Source of the DNA: an uncultured Acinetobacter sp.
Lineage (GTDB): Bacteria > Pseudomonadota > Gammaproteobacteria > Pseudomonadales > Moraxellaceae
Assembly: GCF_943914805.1 (NCBI RefSeq)
Contig: NZ_CALUDM010000001.1
Coordinates: 1-64,000 of the forward strand
DNA: 64,000 nucleotides
Reading direction: 5' to 3'
Shown: one piece after another, positions 27,643 through 35,960 of the stretch
Layout: each line of letters opens with the position of its first letter
Position numbering within the stretch: position 1 is the first letter of the stretch
The notes under the pieces: generated by a model
Told to the model about the DNA's origin: nothing
Database searches by the model: none
Seen by the model: the letters and a program-made list of their open reading frames with translations, nothing else
Made by a program: the position numbers and the translations under genes

Positions 27643-28347
27643 ATGTCTAAACTTGCAGAACTAGACCAGCTTTTAGAACAATACCAACAATTTAGCTACC
27701 ATACTGACCCAGTTTTAGAAAAACGCTTACATGAAGCACAAGATTGGTTAAAAATGCGTATTCAACGCACCCATCATGAATTGTTTAATCAACCTGAAAA
27801 TCAGTTGATGGCAAAATATTTTATTAACCGTTTATATGGCGGGCCAGAATTTGATGATTTGGCTGTTCAAATTGAACGTCTGTTAAAATATGCCCATAAA
27901 GCTGAAAAAATCATTCCTGAAAATGCAATCAAAACAGGACTTAAATCGGTTGGCTTAGCAGTATTGGCTATGCAATTAGATGAGGAAGTTGCGGCTCAAC
28001 TCCTCCAAGATTATCCAGTGAATCAAGCCATTGATGATGAAATGATGCGTTTAACGCTGATTAAACTTGATCAACAGCAAGCGCGTGACCAACAATTACT
28101 GTTATTAGATGATTTAGGTACCGCATTAGATAAATATATGCGCTCATTCATTATGCATACTGCTTTTAAAATGTGTAAAGGCACAGCGAATAAATATCAT
28201 TTTGAATTAATGTATGACTTTATTGGTGAGGGTTTTGTTGCAATGAAGCCAATGAAATCTGCGGCAAAATTCATTCACGAATTTACAGTGAAAGAACGTG
28301 AAATCGTTGAAAAAGTACATTCAGGACAAGTGAATCCGTTTGTTTAG
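27643..28347 (+). CDS. Conserved protein of unknown function
   Basis: A 234-residue, mostly helical soluble protein without signal peptide or membrane segment. Near residue 60 it has MAKYFINRLYGGPEFDDL, resembling the aromatic-Leu-Tyr motif of proteins annotated as FFLEELY-motif proteins in Acinetobacter. The C-terminal half has many Met and Lys residues. No catalytic motif is recognised. It is divergent from pap across a 196-base AT-rich region and is followed by a long palindrome. Function unknown. Confidence 0.7.
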   Translation: MSKLAELDQLLEQYQQFSYHTDPVLEKRLHEAQDWLKMRIQRTHHELFNQPENQLMAKYFINRLYGGPEFDDLAVQIERLLKYAHKAEKIIPENAIKTGLKSVGLAVLAMQLDEEVAAQLLQDYPVNQAIDDEMMRLTLIKLDQQQARDQQLLLLDDLGTALDKYMRSFIMHTAFKMCKGTANKYHFELMYDFIGEGFVAMKPMKSAAKFIHEFTVKEREIVEKVHSGQVNPFV

Positions 28348-28683
28348 GCTTTAAATAAACGCAATAAATAGAATACTTGCTCAGCAATAGCGTATTTACA
28401 TTAAAATAAGCTATTGCTGAGCAAGTATTTGATGTTTTCACTTAAATAACTGATAAATGGTGTTCATTTCGTATACGCCAATAAATAAATCAGGCAATGT
28501 TATAATTTTTAAATTATTTCAATTCATTAGCTTTGCTTTTTCATCTGTTTCTAACGCTATTCACAATCTTTTTCTGTATATTATTCATAACAATTGCATG
28601 ATGAACACTGCAAAATTTTACAGAATCTGTCATTATGCATCGCAAGACGAAATTTCTAATTTTTGTGTTCAGGAGTGACTTAA
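28348..28683. other. Intergenic region before ubiE with long palindrome
   Basis: The region holds the palindrome at 28372-28429 and then AT-rich sequence leading to the ubiE ribosome site GGAG near 28671. No convincing gene is seen. A minus-strand open frame of about 60 codons lies inside but overlaps the ubiE start and lacks support. Confidence 0.5.
28372..28429. repeat. Long perfect inverted repeat
   Basis: Two perfect 20-base arms (28372-28391 and 28410-28429) surround an 18-base loop that can itself pair (TATTT with AAATA). No T-run follows, so it is not a standard terminator, although it may still end or stabilise the preceding transcript. Confidence 0.65.
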
Positions 28684-29628
28684 ATGTCGAATGAAAACCA
28701 AAAGCCAACCCCACAAGCAGAGTCGGCAACAAATACAGACAAAGTCAGTCCTTTCCTAAGTGAACCATTACCGCAAGGCACACCACAAGGTCAGCAACAA
28801 TCATTACAACAACAGTCAGTCGATACGCCTGTTTCAGGTAATGTGCCTAAATATAATTTGCCACGTGGTGCAAATACTGGAAACGTGGGTGCAACCACAC
28901 ATTTCGGCTACCAAACTGTTAGTAGCGATGACAAAGCGCAGAAAGTTGCTGAAGTTTTCCATTCTGTTGCAAGTAAATACGACATTATGAATGACTTGAT
29001 GTCATTTGGTATTCACCGTCTATGGAAACGCTTTGCGATCAATATGTCTGGTGTACGCCGTGGTCAGCGTGTACTTGATATCGCAGGCGGTACAGGTGAC
29101 TTAGCCAAAGTTTTCAGCCGTGAAGTTGGCCCAACAGGTCATGTTGTATTGTCTGATATTAATGAATCTATGTTGAATGTAGGTCGTGATCGTTTAATCG
29201 ATGCAGGCTGTACCAATGTTGATTTTGTTTTGGCGAATGCTGAAACTTTAGAACCTTTCGAAGATAACAGCTTTGATCTTTTGACCATCAGCTTTGGTCT
29301 ACGTAACGTGACGGATAAAGATGCCGCACTTGCTGCAATGTATCGTGTCCTTAAGCCAGGTGGTCGTTTATTGGTATTAGAATTCTCTAAACCTGTATTT
29401 GAACCCTTCTCAAAATTATATGATTTGTATTCATTTACAGCCCTTCCTATCATGGGCAAAATCATTGCCAATGACTCTGAAAGTTATAAATATTTGGCAG
29501 AATCGATTCGTATGCACCCTGACCAACGTACGCTTAAAAGTATGATGGAAAATGCAGGCTTCCAGAATTGTGATTACCACAACCTTACAGGTGGTATTGT
29601 CGCAGTGCATCGTGGTTTTAAACTGTAA
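28684..29628 (+). CDS. ubiE: Ubiquinone/menaquinone C-methyltransferase UbiE
   Basis: SAM-dependent C-methyltransferase of ubiquinone synthesis. The SAM-binding motif [15 protein letters not shown] lies near 133, and the family signatures [18 protein letters not shown] and [16 protein letters not shown] are intact. The product has 314 residues, while most UbiE proteins have about 250. The excess is an N-terminal tail of about 65-75 residues rich in Gln, Pro, Ser and Thr, probably disordered. GGAG about 9 bases before the ATG at 28684 supports the long start. The next genes, ubiJ and ubiB, follow closely, as in E. coli. Confidence 0.96.
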   Translation: MSNENQKPTPQAESATNTDKVSPFLSEPLPQGTPQGQQQSLQQQSVDTPVSGNVPKYNLPRGANTGNVGATTHFGYQTVSSDDKAQKVAEVFHSVASKYDIMNDLMSFGIHRLWKRFAINMSGVRRGQRVLDIAGGTGDLAKVFSREVGPTGHVVLSDINESMLNVGRDRLIDAGCTNVDFVLANAETLEPFEDNSFDLLTISFGLRNVTDKDAALAAMYRVLKPGGRLLVLEFSKPVFEPFSKLYDLYSFTALPIMGKIIANDSESYKYLAESIRMHPDQRTLKSMMENAGFQNCDYHNLTGGIVAVHRGFKL

Positions 29629-29657
29629 TCATTCACAGTCAACGGATCAGGTAAACT

Positions 29658-30326
29658 ATGTGGTCGATTCTGGCACTCGGTGCAGTTGAACGATTAATCA
29701 ATCAATTCATAAACTTGGATGCGATTACTCGCATCCAATTAAATACATTGCAATCTCAAATGCTGCGTGTGGTGATAGATACGCCACAACTTTCTGTTGA
29801 TGTTTATTTTGATGAAAATAAAGTTCGCCTAGAACCCACTGTGACAGGTCATAGTGAAGCTACATCAATTTTTGAACAACGCCCATTTGATCAAAAAGTT
29901 GCCATATCAGAAGCAACCGCAACACTGCATGTAAAGAATGTAGTTGAATTATTAAAGTTATTATTGTCTGATGATGTCGGCAATATTCCCTTGCAAGGCG
30001 ATTATCATCTCTTACAAGATGTTCAACGAATCATCCAACAGGCTGAGCCTGATTTGGCATCACATTTAAGTCCGTGGATTGGACCCGCACTTGCCCATGA
30101 AATTGCAAAAATTCAATTGGCACCCAAACATTTAAAACGCTCATTACAAAGCCATTTATTTTTTGCTGAAGATTTTTTTAAAGAAGATAGCGGTTTATTT
30201 GCACCTCGTTGGCAAATGGATGATCTTCAACAAGATACTCGCCAGCTCAACCAAAATATTGACCGTCTAGAAGCCAAAATTAAACAGCTTCAAATGGCTT
30301 TCACTCCTACACAATTTGGTGATTGA
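29658..30326 (+). CDS. ubiJ: Ubiquinone biosynthesis accessory factor UbiJ
   Basis: Lipid-binding accessory protein of the cytosolic ubiquinone-synthesis complex. The N-terminal 100 residues form an SCP2-like domain (INQFINLDAITRIQL opening). The C-terminal part has the coiled segment DDLQQDTRQLNQNIDRLEAK (about 193-212), used for UbiK interaction in related proteins. AGG lies 6 bases before the ATG. Position between ubiE and ubiB with a 29-base and a 4-base gap is diagnostic. Sequence divergence is normal for this family. Confidence 0.88.
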   Translation: MWSILALGAVERLINQFINLDAITRIQLNTLQSQMLRVVIDTPQLSVDVYFDENKVRLEPTVTGHSEATSIFEQRPFDQKVAISEATATLHVKNVVELLKLLLSDDVGNIPLQGDYHLLQDVQRIIQQAEPDLASHLSPWIGPALAHEIAKIQLAPKHLKRSLQSHLFFAEDFFKEDSGLFAPRWQMDDLQQDTRQLNQNIDRLEAKIKQLQMAFTPTQFGD

Positions 30327-30330
30327 TTTT

Positions 30331-31950
30331 ATGATTCCGCACATTACCCGTTTATTCGAACTTTGGCGCATCGCCGCGCACTATAGACTCGACACACTGG
30401 TTCCTGCGGATGAACTCCCAGAAAAAGCAAAGCATGCTTTGGCTTTGATTCGTCTACACCCTGCTGCTTGGTCGAGCAGAGAACGTAAAAATCCATTGAA
30501 GCTGAAACTGGCTTTAGAAGAAATGGGGCCTTTGGCGATTAAACTTGGGCAGTTACTATCAACTCGCCGTGATCTGATTTCACCTGACATTTTACAACAA
30601 TTGGTGTTATTACAAGATCGTGTCAAACCCTTTGATTCAAAGGTGGCTAAAGCTCGAATTGAAGAATCATTAAAAGCCAACGTTAGCACTTTATTTGCTC
30701 GTTTTGATGATCAACCTCTAGCAGCAGCATCCATTGCACAGGTTCACACAGCAGCCTTGCATGATGGTCGAGAAGTGGTTGTGAAAGTCACTCGTCCTGA
30801 TATTCGTAGTCAAATTTTAGAAGATTTTGAAATTTTGACATGGCTTGGTGCAAATCTTGAGAAACGTTTAGAAGCTGCCCGTGCCGTGCATTTATCTGAA
30901 ATTATTCAGAACTATCGTCAAGTCATTTTAAATGAGTTGGATTTGACTTTAGAAGCTGATAACACTCGCCGTATGCGTCATTACTTTACAGGTTCAAGCA
31001 TGATGTATGTGCCTGAAGTGTACATGGACAGTAAAGACGTCATGGTGGCTGAGCGAATTACTGGCGTTCCAATTTCAGATATTGAAACCTTTGAAAGACT
31101 TGGTATGGATCGAAAAGATCTTGCTGAAAAAGGTTTAACCATCTTCTTTACCCAAGTGTTCCGTGACAATTTTTTCCATGCAGATATGCACCCCGGAAAT
31201 GTGTTTGTTGAAACGCTGAACCCAACTCACCCACGTTATATTGCACTGGATTGTGCAATTATGGGGGAATTGTCTAAGCAAGATCAGATGACTGTTGCTC
31301 GCATGCTGCTTGCAGTAATGAACAGTGACTTCATGCAATTGATTCAGATTGTGCATCAAGCAGGCTGGATCCCACCGGGAACAGATCAAGATGCTTTAGC
31401 CCGTGAAATGCGTCGTACTGTTGGGCCAATGGTCTCTAAACCAATGCATGAATTGGACTTCGCAGGGATTCTACTGCAAGTCATGGATATTGCTCGTCGC
31501 TTCCATTTAGAAATTCCACCACAGCTAATGTTATTGCTTAAAACATTGGTGCATGTGGAAGGTTTAGGTACAGACTTGTACCCTGAATTGGATATTTGGA
31601 GTTTGGCAAAGCCAATCCTGACCGAATGGGTTAAAGCACAAATGAATCCGCAGAAAAACTTAAAAGAATTGGGACAAAAAATTCCTGATTTACTTTTAGG
31701 TGCGCAGGATTTTCCAACTTTGATTGTAGACAGTTTAAATGGTCTAAAAAATCAGTCTGCATGGCATGCCAAACAGCTCCATGAATTACAAATGATGCGT
31801 TTAGAAGTTGAACATCAACAAAAGCGTAGTTGGATTTTCGGCAGTATCATGGCGATTTTCCTATCGATTGCGATTATTGCGCCGTGGTATGTTTCGATTG
31901 TTCTGATTGTATTCGCTGGTATTTTAGCGCTTTGGCGGATTGCAAAGTAA
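30331..31950 (+). CDS. ubiB: Ubiquinone biosynthesis kinase-like protein UbiB
   Basis: Atypical protein-kinase-like ATPase required for ubiquinone synthesis and membrane lipid handling. The family-defining KxGQ motif is present (AIKLGQLLSTRRDLI), followed by the Ala-rich loop AAASIAQVHTAAL in place of a Gly-rich loop and FHADMHPGNVFVE as catalytic loop. The C-terminus has two membrane segments (about 497-537). I chose ATG 30331 (MIPHITRLFELWRI, 539 residues); an upstream GTG at 30316 is less likely. An intrinsic terminator follows. Confidence 0.95.
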   Translation: MIPHITRLFELWRIAAHYRLDTLVPADELPEKAKHALALIRLHPAAWSSRERKNPLKLKLALEEMGPLAIKLGQLLSTRRDLISPDILQQLVLLQDRVKPFDSKVAKARIEESLKANVSTLFARFDDQPLAAASIAQVHTAALHDGREVVVKVTRPDIRSQILEDFEILTWLGANLEKRLEAARAVHLSEIIQNYRQVILNELDLTLEADNTRRMRHYFTGSSMMYVPEVYMDSKDVMVAERITGVPISDIETFERLGMDRKDLAEKGLTIFFTQVFRDNFFHADMHPGNVFVETLNPTHPRYIALDCAIMGELSKQDQMTVARMLLAVMNSDFMQLIQIVHQAGWIPPGTDQDALAREMRRTVGPMVSKPMHELDFAGILLQVMDIARRFHLEIPPQLMLLLKTLVHVEGLGTDLYPELDIWSLAKPILTEWVKAQMNPQKNLKELGQKIPDLLLGAQDFPTLIVDSLNGLKNQSAWHAKQLHELQMMRLEVEHQQKRSWIFGSIMAIFLSIAIIAPWYVSIVLIVFAGILALWRIAK

Positions 31951-31998
31951 TAAAACAGTTGAAACTATAATTCAAAGCAAGATCAAATAAATAAGCAC

Positions 31999-32028
31999 AA
32001 TAGCGACTGAAAAGTCGCTATTTTTTTG
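31999..32028 (+). terminator. Terminator of the ubiE-ubiJ-ubiB operon
   Basis: AATAGCGACT, loop GAAA, then AGTCGCTATT followed by a T-run. It is a textbook intrinsic terminator about 50 bases after the ubiB stop. Confidence 0.95.
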
Positions 32029-32126
32029 TATAACAATGACTCCAAAGTCACCCACTGAAACCTCTCGCCATTGCGCTGTCATTCACTCAACTTAAAATAA
32101 AACCATCAATTTGAGTGAGTACAGCC

Positions 32127-33209
32127 ATGGCCCAAATTCTACAAAAACGTCCTTCATCAATCACCCTACGTGCAGGCTCACTCGCCAAACAACTCATTGA
32201 AAATGAAGGTCTATATGCACATCAAGTGGATACTATTCCAGGTGCGGCTGGTGGTCCCAAAGGCATCGGGCTTACAGGGCTAGATCAAGCCATATTTGGT
32301 GAATTTCTTCCTCAGGCTAAACAACGCCGTTTCTTAATCGGTTCATCTGTTGGTGCATGGCGCTTTGCAGGGATTGTGACACAAGGTGAAAAACTGGGGC
32401 CCGAAAAACTGGCTGAACTGTATATTCATCTTCCTTTTCGTAAGGGAATGAAAATTGCTGAAATTGAGAAAATTTCTAGAGAAATGCTTGCAGGTATTCT
32501 CACCGATCAAACCCATAAGCTGATTGATCATCCCGACTATCATTTGACGATCATTGCAGCAAAAGCACAGCATTTATTTCAAAGTGATCAAAAGCTTGCG
32601 CTATATGGATCTTTACTTGGCATTATCGGTAGCAATGCAATTTCACGTGATCACTTAAATAAATTTATGCAACGTGTCATTTGTCAGCCTGCTGATTTTC
32701 CACAATTTAAAATCCAAGAAGATGCGTTTAAAACCCATTATGTCAATTTTAATCAGGGCAATGTGACTGATTGGCTCATGGCTTCAGGCTCGATTCCTGG
32801 CGTTACACCTGCCGTAAAAAATATTGCAGATGCACCTCAAGGTGCGTACCGTGATGGCGGTTTGATCGATTACCATATTGATTTGCCATTTCAAAGCAAG
32901 GGCATTGTTTTATATCCACATTTTACCGACAGCATTACCCCAGGTTGGTTTGATAAAATGTTTAAATCACGCAGAGCCAATCCCGAAAATCAAGCTCGGA
33001 CTTTGTTAATCTCTCCATCTCAAGACTATTTAAAATCATTACCTTTGGGACGCTTACCAGATCGTAAAGATTTTGTACTAAAAGGCTTAGATGAAAAGCA
33101 ACGAATTCAATTATGGAAACAATCTGTTGCAGAAAGTCAGCGTATGGGCGATGAGTTTTTAGAGTTGATTGAAAAGCAGAATTTTAATCAAGTCATTCAA
33201 ACACTTTAA
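32127..33209 (+). CDS. Patatin-like phospholipase family protein
   Basis: Probable lipid acyl hydrolase with the patatin Ser-Asp dyad. The nucleophile elbow is GSSVGAWRF (GxSxG, near 75), preceded by an oxyanion-type Gly-rich segment GAAGGPKGIGLTG near 41. The catalytic Asp lies in DGGLIDYHID, and ASGSIPGVTPAV precedes it as in patatins. There is no signal peptide, so it probably acts in the cytosol. I chose ATG 32127 (360 residues) over GTG 32115 because it is ATG with a GAGTGAG site upstream. It is monocistronic with a terminator behind it. The substrate is unknown. Confidence 0.85.
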   Translation: MAQILQKRPSSITLRAGSLAKQLIENEGLYAHQVDTIPGAAGGPKGIGLTGLDQAIFGEFLPQAKQRRFLIGSSVGAWRFAGIVTQGEKLGPEKLAELYIHLPFRKGMKIAEIEKISREMLAGILTDQTHKLIDHPDYHLTIIAAKAQHLFQSDQKLALYGSLLGIIGSNAISRDHLNKFMQRVICQPADFPQFKIQEDAFKTHYVNFNQGNVTDWLMASGSIPGVTPAVKNIADAPQGAYRDGGLIDYHIDLPFQSKGIVLYPHFTDSITPGWFDKMFKSRRANPENQARTLLISPSQDYLKSLPLGRLPDRKDFVLKGLDEKQRIQLWKQSVAESQRMGDEFLELIEKQNFNQVIQTL

Positions 33210-33240
33210 TCTGCATCTACGACTCATTTGATGAGTACAA

Positions 33241-33284
33241 ATTTTAGGAATAAATTGCTTTAAATTTATTCCTAAAATATTTTT
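33241..33284 (+). terminator. Terminator of the patatin-like gene
   Basis: Fifteen-base complementary arms (33241-33255 and 33264-33278) followed by ATTTTTC. The stem is AT-rich with a central GGAA/TTCC. It lies 32 bases after the stop codon. Confidence 0.75.
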
Positions 33285-33441
33285 CTTGATCGATTTTCTA
33301 AAAAACTTTTGAGGTTCTAAGTGATTTGTATTGCCCTACAGTAATACAACTTAAAATCTCGAATGGAGATAATATCTAATTGATTATGCGAATCATCATT
33401 TTATCTGCTAAATTATGATTAAAATTTAAATACTTAAAATA

Positions 33442-34722
33442 ATGATGAAACCACCCCACTTCGCCATCATTGGAGCAGGAACCGCAGGATTAGCCACTGC
33501 TATTTTACTTGCTCAGCAAAATATTCAAGTCACTATTTTAGAAAAAGCCAACACACTTGAACCTGTGGGTGCAGGCTTACTGCTACAACCTTCTGGGCTT
33601 GCGGTCTTTGAACATTTAGGTGTTTTAAACGAAGCACTAAAACTTGGTGCAGTTGTTACAGGTTTAGAAGGACAACTCGCCAACGGTTTTAAACTGGTGA
33701 ATAGCCATTACTCGCAAGCACATCCCGATTTTTATGGACTAGGGATTCATCGAGCAAGTTTATGTCATGTTTTAGAAAATAAATGTCGTGAATATCCTGA
33801 ACTGATTACATGGCAAATGAATGTTGATATTCATAAACTTGAAGAATTATCCAATCAAGTTCGAGTCTATGGTCATGTTAATGATGCATCATTTGATGAT
33901 GTTTTCGATACGGTGATTATTGCCAATGGTGCTCGTAGTACATTAAGACCAAAATCTTGGGTTAAAGTCGATCAAGCTTATCCTTGGGGAGCAAAATGGA
34001 CGATTGTTCCTGAATGTTTAGCAATGGATAGCCAAATCCTGCATCAATTTTATGACCGCTCAAAAATCATGATGGGCATTTTACCCACTGGAGCAATCCC
34101 TACAGCGCCAAATCAGCGTCTTTCAAGTATTTTTTGGAGCCTTCCAACGAATCAATTGGGGCATTTTCTACAAAACTCTCAAGCACGTTCCGACTGGTTA
34201 AATGAAGTTGCTAAGCGCTGGAAACCTGCTGCCGATTGGTTTGAACAAGTGATTGCCCAGCCCGAAGAAAAACAACAATGGCTATCGGCAAATTATCGTG
34301 ATGTTGTCATGTCTAAATTTGGAGAAGGACGAATAGCTGTGATTGGCGATGCTGCTCATGCCATGAGCCCGCAACTTGGACAAGGTGCAAATATGGCACT
34401 TTTGGATGCATGGGCTTTGGGGCAAGCCGTTCAAAACGCAAGAAAAAATGAGGGTATTGATTATGTTCAACTTTGGCAAACTTATCATCAACATCGTAAA
34501 AGCTCGACGGCCTTTTATCAATTTTTAAGTCGTTTATTGACACCACTTTACCAATCTGATTTGTGGTGGGCAGGTAGTTTAAGAGATTTGAGCTTTTCTT
34601 GGATGTATCGAATCCCCTATTTCCGTAAAGAAATGGCAGTCACGGTTTCAGGTTTAAAGTCTGGAATGTTCAGCCAAATGCGCTATGAAGATATTGCTAA
34701 AAATAATGATAAACAACGTTAA
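33442..34722 (+). CDS. FAD-dependent monooxygenase/oxidoreductase
   Basis: Group A flavoprotein monooxygenase-like enzyme of 426 residues. The N-terminal Rossmann motif is AIIGAGTAGLATAILLA with the ending Glu of ILEKA. The middle has a DG-like region near 150. The second FAD motif, IAVIGDAAHAMSPQLGQGAN (near 296-315), is complete. The C-terminal 100 residues are Trp/Tyr-rich. UbiH-type and aromatic-hydroxylase families share these motifs, and the distance from UbiH is too great to claim a ubiquinone role. The start MMKPPHFAIIG is at the AT-rich leader end with no clear ribosome site. Substrate unknown. Confidence 0.85.
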   Translation: MMKPPHFAIIGAGTAGLATAILLAQQNIQVTILEKANTLEPVGAGLLLQPSGLAVFEHLGVLNEALKLGAVVTGLEGQLANGFKLVNSHYSQAHPDFYGLGIHRASLCHVLENKCREYPELITWQMNVDIHKLEELSNQVRVYGHVNDASFDDVFDTVIIANGARSTLRPKSWVKVDQAYPWGAKWTIVPECLAMDSQILHQFYDRSKIMMGILPTGAIPTAPNQRLSSIFWSLPTNQLGHFLQNSQARSDWLNEVAKRWKPAADWFEQVIAQPEEKQQWLSANYRDVVMSKFGEGRIAVIGDAAHAMSPQLGQGANMALLDAWALGQAVQNARKNEGIDYVQLWQTYHQHRKSSTAFYQFLSRLLTPLYQSDLWWAGSLRDLSFSWMYRIPYFRKEMAVTVSGLKSGMFSQMRYEDIAKNNDKQR

Positions 34723-34809
34723 GACAGGACAATAGCCGTATTTAAAATACTGTTTCTGATCTCTACGCAATCCAAACCAATCGAAAGCCGCGCGTAGATC
34801 ATTGTCTTA
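34719..34809 (+). other. Structured 3' region after the monooxygenase gene
   Basis: Starting in the stop codon, TAAGACA and a shifted CAAT pair with ATTGTCTTA (34801-34809). Inside, GATC-TC-TACGC pairs with GCGTAGATC, and TATTT with AAATA. Together they form a branched fold of about 90 bases. No T-run follows. It could be an mRNA 3' structure or a small RNA; there is no direct evidence. Confidence 0.35.
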
Positions 34810-35001
34810 ATCATTCATAACAAAGCGATCGTCATAATTTTTGAATGAGTTATATTTTCAATATATTTCCGAGAAGCCTCTGTTTAAACTCAGTTAGATT
34901 ACTGTAGAAAGATTTCCGCAAATCAGTTCAAATCACGTAAACTATAGACCTCTACGTTGACATCGTAGTGCTCTCAAAATTTATTAACTTGGTGAAATCC
35001 T

Positions 35002-35787
35002 ATGAACAATCTGCAATGGCTCGATGAAGTAAAATTTAACGAACAAGGACTTATTCCTGCTATTGCACAGCATCATCAAACAGGACGTATTTTGATGGTG
35101 GCATGGATGAACCGTGAAGCACTACAACTCACTGCTGAAAAAAATCGTGGTGTCTATTTCTCTCGCTCACGCAATAAACTTTGGTTTAAAGGCGAAGAAT
35201 CTGGTCATTTTCAAACTGTTTATGAAATTCGTTTGGACTGCGATGCAGATGTTATCGTATTACAAATTGAACAACAGGGCGGAATTGCGTGCCATACAGG
35301 ACGTGAGTCTTGCTTCTATCGTAAGCTTACGCCAAATGGTTGGGAAATTGTTGATGCACAACTCAAAGACCCTGCTTCTATTTATGCTGAAAAAGCATCT
35401 GCAAACCCACATACTATGGCTATGAATGCATCAAATGCTCAAGCTGAACAAGTTGAAGTGCTCGATTATTTAGGTAAGATGATGGCGCAACGTAAGTCAG
35501 CAGATGCAGACTCTTCTTATGTGGCGACACTTTACCAAAAGGGTTTGAATAAAATCTTAGAAAAAATTGGTGAAGAAAGTGTTGAAACTATCATTGCGGC
35601 TAAAGATTTTAAATTAGCTGCCAATGAAGACAATAAAAACGATTTAATCTATGAAGTGGCTGATTTGTGGTTCCATACCATTGTTATGCTCGGTTATTTC
35701 GATCTAGATATTCAGTTGGTATTGAATGAATTGGCACGTCGCCAAGGACTTTCAGGACTTGTTGAAAAAGCTAAACGTAGTCATTAA
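35002..35787 (+). CDS. hisI: Bifunctional phosphoribosyl-AMP cyclohydrolase/phosphoribosyl-ATP diphosphatase HisIE
   Basis: Catalyses steps 2 and 3 of histidine synthesis in the cytosol. The first domain (about 1-120, HisI) carries [16 protein letters not shown] and [14 protein letters not shown], including the metal-binding cysteines. The second (about 150-255, HisE) has [15 protein letters not shown] and [16 protein letters not shown]. Fusion of both activities is found in many gammaproteobacteria, but this copy of 261 residues is longer than the E. coli protein, with an extra linker rich in Ala and Gln. No other his gene is adjacent. A GGTG site precedes the ATG. Confidence 0.95.
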   Translation: MNNLQWLDEVKFNEQGLIPAIAQHHQTGRILMVAWMNREALQLTAEKNRGVYFSRSRNKLWFKGEESGHFQTVYEIRLDCDADVIVLQIEQQGGIACHTGRESCFYRKLTPNGWEIVDAQLKDPASIYAEKASANPHTMAMNASNAQAEQVEVLDYLGKMMAQRKSADADSSYVATLYQKGLNKILEKIGEESVETIIAAKDFKLAANEDNKNDLIYEVADLWFHTIVMLGYFDLDIQLVLNELARRQGLSGLVEKAKRSH

Positions 35788-35831
35788 ACACTTAGAAATC
35801 TTTCCTTACGAAGCATTCTTCTTCGTTAAAA

Positions 35832-35880
35832 AAAGAGGGACTAAGCATATAAAATGATTTTATATGCTTAGTCCCTCTTT
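35832..35880. terminator. Perfect 49-base palindrome, bidirectional terminator of hisIE and phoX
   Basis: Two perfect 24-base arms (35832-35855 and 35857-35880) around a single central base. In the minus direction the stem runs into a stretch of seven or more T's, making a strong terminator for phoX; in the plus direction the tract after the stem is TTTCCC. It lies 45 bases after the hisIE stop. Confidence 0.85.
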
Positions 35881-35925
35881 CCCTTACGCCATATTTGGCT
35901 CAGGGTTAGGGGGAGATTCTTAAAA
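35881..35925. repeat. GGGTTAGGGGGAGATT repeat-like tail
   Basis: The segment ending CAGGGTTAGGGGGAGATTCT resembles GGAGGGTTGGGGAGGATTT at 25861-25879. This suggests the same class of dispersed intergenic element, here beside a terminator hairpin. Only two copies are available in the window. Confidence 0.4.
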
Positions 35926-35960
35926 ATTAGAACAAAAATTTATATTTCTCTTAAAACAAA

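Noticed and set aside
34957..34985. TTGACA-17-TTTATT promoter before hisIE
   Set aside because: The start would be only about 10 bases before the ATG, too short for the leader; the -10 is weak.
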